64,000 nucleotides of DNA from Blautia sp. (GTDB taxonomy: Bacteria > Bacillota > Clostridia > Lachnospirales > Lachnospiraceae). The first letter of the stretch is position 1. Each line of letters starts with the position of its first letter. The notes below the pieces were generated by a model that worked only from the letters and a program-made list of their open reading frames with translations, was not told where the DNA came from and made no database searches. This document shows positions 63,994-64,000 of the stretch, in pieces. The stretch is from the NCBI GenBank assembly GCA_029257805.1, contig JARIAR010000025.1, positions 62,001 to 126,000 on the forward strand. The letters are read 5' to 3'. A program made the position numbers and the translations under genes.

Positions 63994-64000
63994 ATTGTGT

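Overview
The window comes from a spore-forming, low-GC Firmicute (roughly 40% GC by eye), most likely a gut Lachnospiraceae. Evidence: a sporulation sigma-G gene and a YlmC/YmxH-type sporulation gene, strong AAGGAGG ribosome-binding sites, clostridial-type thiamine, citrate synthase and glutamate dehydrogenase genes, and a decarboxylase that closely resembles the tryptophan decarboxylase known from Ruminococcus gnavus. Most of the window is ordinary chromosome. No insertion sequence, CRISPR array, rRNA or prophage was seen. One tRNA is present, tRNA-Thr(CGT), on the minus strand.

Layout: 0-4.3 kb holds a TRAP permease fused to its binding protein, a LysR regulator and an aromatic amino acid decarboxylase. 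4.2-6.7 kb holds sigG, a HAD phosphatase, ylmC and nrdR. 6.7-13.3 kb is a complete TPP-riboswitch-controlled operon, thiS-thiF-thiG-thiH-tenI-thiE-thiD-thiC. 13.3-17.6 kb holds the nitrogen and carbon genes gdhA, alaA and citrate synthase. 17.6-21.2 kb holds a patatin, yqeG, aroK, efp and a ferredoxin-like aldo/keto reductase. 21.4-23.4 kb is an ECF sigma/anti-sigma pair. 23.7-28.8 kb is an M20 amidohydrolase with a potABCD polyamine-type ABC transporter, followed by ptsI. 30.6-35.2 kb is an envelope polysaccharide control block (BY-kinase, PHP phosphatase, Wzz, Ig-like protein, LCP). 35.4-41.0 kb is a 5-oxoprolinase cluster that also carries its own biotin carrier and biotin carboxylase. 41.1-45.4 kb is an AT-rich accessory island with a small secreted protein gene broken by a stop codon, a lipoprotein and an ABC-2 transporter. 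45.5-48.4 kb is rfbDBA (dTDP-rhamnose). 48.5-53.1 kb holds a MerR-methyltransferase fusion, a DUF3825 protein, a two-gene SufC/SufB-like Fe-S system and a membrane protein. 53.2-57.3 kb holds an AGCS symporter, trmO, a DUF2325 protein and aspartate kinase. 57.4-62.0 kb is a LexA-box-controlled radical SAM DNA-repair pair followed by a nuclease-helicase fusion. 62.0-64 kb holds a secreted beta-lactamase-fold hydrolase with wall-binding-like repeats, and ridA.

The most unusual parts are: (i) the 5-oxoproline cluster, whose PxpB, PxpC, AccB and AccC together match the domain set of a urea-carboxylase-type enzyme split over four genes; (ii) the SOS-type promoter with two LexA boxes before a radical SAM/DUF4130 pair of unknown chemistry; (iii) the AT-rich island with an in-frame stop exactly after a signal peptide; (iv) the permease-binding protein fusion at the left edge beside the decarboxylase locus.
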